Shown piece by piece: positions 9,838 through 10,593 of a stretch of 10,593 bases of DNA (its first letter is position 1; each line of letters opens with the position of its first letter). A model generated the notes under the pieces. That model was not told where the DNA came from. It saw only the letters and a list, made by a program, of their open reading frames with translations, and ran no database searches. The stretch is from the NCBI GenBank assembly GCA_001430745.1, contig KQ481950.1, positions 964,982 through 975,574 of the forward strand, written 5' to 3'. Made by a program: the position numbers and the translations under genes. Source of the DNA: Auxenochlorella pyrenoidosa. Lineage: Eukaryota > Chlorophyta > Trebouxiophyceae > Chlorellales > Chlorellaceae.

Positions 9838-10593
9838 ATGTCAGCTGCCGCTGACCAGGCCACTGGCGGGACAGCGGAAACCGGCATGGCACGGCCAGCC
9901 GAGGACGACCCGTTCCAGGTGCGTCGCTACTGCCGCCTGCCCTGGGGGCCGTCGGAAAGCTGTTTGGCCCACAAGTGTTCAATTGTTGGTTGAAACACTA
10001 GTTTTGCATGTGCAATTTGGCATGAGCATCGTGATTGCTCTCTGCCCTGGGGGGAGCACCCCCCGCCTTGCCCCAGCCTGCACAGCGGCCTGGCAGGGTC
10101 AGGGAGCAGGCAAGCGGAGCGGAGCGGGGGCGCCTCCCCGCTGTTCCTCTGCCCGGCTGTTCCCACCACCCGTGGCCAGCAACGCCCGCGCGCAGGTCGG
10201 CTTTGCCATCAGCACCTGGCAGAACAGCGGGGACCAGGCCAAGGGCGCCTCCAACTGGGGGGTATTTGAGCGGCAGCGCAGCTGGGTGGGCCTGCCCACC
10301 ATTGTGCGGGGCCAGCGCTGCGGCGCGGCGTGCGACTTCTGGAACCGCTACGAGGCAAGGCGGGGCGGCGGGGGTTTGTGGGGACGATGCTTGGCGGGCC
10401 GGCGCAGGGCAGCGCCACGCATGCAATCGCCCATACAGTGCTCCCCTGCCTCCCGCCTGCCCCCCCCCCCTGCCACCTACTCTCCATAGCACCCCCACTG
10501 CTCAACACCCTTGCTCCAACTGGTGGCCTGCTTGGTGTGCGCCGCCCCTGTGCGCTGCCCCGGGGACCGCGCCTCGCTCCAGGGGCACCTCAT
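9838..10593 (+). CDS. Glycoside hydrolase family 1 (beta-glucosidase-like), 5' end only
   Basis: Two exons are seen: 9838-9918 (MSAAADQATGG...DDPFQ, donor GTGCGT) and 10196-10354 (acceptor GCGCGCAG), joined in phase 0. Exon 2 starts GFAISTWQNSGD, continues SNWGVFERQRSW and ends CGAACDFWNRYE. This matches the N-terminal edge of GH1 enzymes, where the first beta strand carries a conserved Gln (here in TWQNSG) that binds the sugar and is followed by a block of the form A-x-D-x-x-x-R-Y-x-x-D. GH1 enzymes hydrolyse beta-glycosidic bonds with two catalytic glutamates; both lie beyond this window. The missing typical EG after the Gln, replaced by NSG, recalls algal and fungal-type members, from memory. 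Exon 2 is followed by GAG|GCAAGG, a good GC donor, with no GT option nearby. The start is uncertain: ATGs at 9685, 9757, 9811, 9838 and 9886 share the frame. Confidence 0.68.
10355..10593 (+). other. Start of GH1 intron 2 (GC donor)
   Basis: From the GCAAGG donor to the window edge I see no continuation of the expected GH1 sequence. The stretch has a pyrimidine-rich part (10440-10480) and acceptor-like sites at 10489 (CCATAG) and 10580 (CTCCAG), but what follows each does not read as the expected E-D-I block. The next exon probably lies outside. Confidence 0.4.

Noticed and set aside
9192..9887. 231-codon minus-strand frame overlapping the repeat and GH1 leader
   Set aside because: The corresponding frame in the other repeat copy is not preserved (indels shift it), so there is no sign of selection for coding.

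Overview
The window looks like nuclear DNA of a green alga, most likely a trebouxiophyte of the Chlorella type. It is GC-rich, and its genes are cut into many short exons by GT-AG introns of roughly 100-350 bases. Each exon carries a recognisable conserved block, and the reading phase is kept across the junctions. The plant-style leucine-rich repeats and an alga-like glycoside hydrolase family 1 N-terminus agree with this. All exon models were built by eye from splice signals, phase and protein conservation; there is no transcript evidence. The lineage is an inference.

Layout. (1) 215-1514, minus strand: the 5' part of a gene whose first three exons encode a von Hippel-Lindau (VHL) beta-type domain, followed by a second conserved domain that runs off the left edge. 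(2) 1515-2373: divergent intergenic region. (3) 2374-2914, plus: a small gene for a probable membrane protein that I do not recognise, with a puzzling conserved-looking extra block at 3123-3224. (4) 3714-6811, plus: a complete nine-exon gene for a secreted 440-residue protein, with signal peptide, plant-type LRR domain, Cys-rich linker and SGNH/GDSL hydrolase domain. This is the best resolved and most unusual gene here. (5) 7439-8429, plus: a three-exon hypothetical protein with Cys-pair motifs. (6) 9007-9445: a decayed partial duplicate of the last SGNH exon and of the DNA downstream of it (6683-7213). (7) 9838-10593, plus: the 5' end of a GH1 (beta-glucosidase-like) gene that runs off the right edge, with a likely GC-AG intron.

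Nothing shows that these genes form one system. They look like independently transcribed neighbours, as is normal in an algal nucleus. Two (LRR-SGNH and GH1) could both act on carbohydrate or ester substrates, but that is speculation. The most interesting points are the LRR-SGNH fusion, with LRR introns all in phase 2 as in land-plant LRR genes; the VHL-beta fusion; and the tandem duplication, in which the hydrolase exon has lost its catalytic Asp while the non-coding flank remains well conserved.
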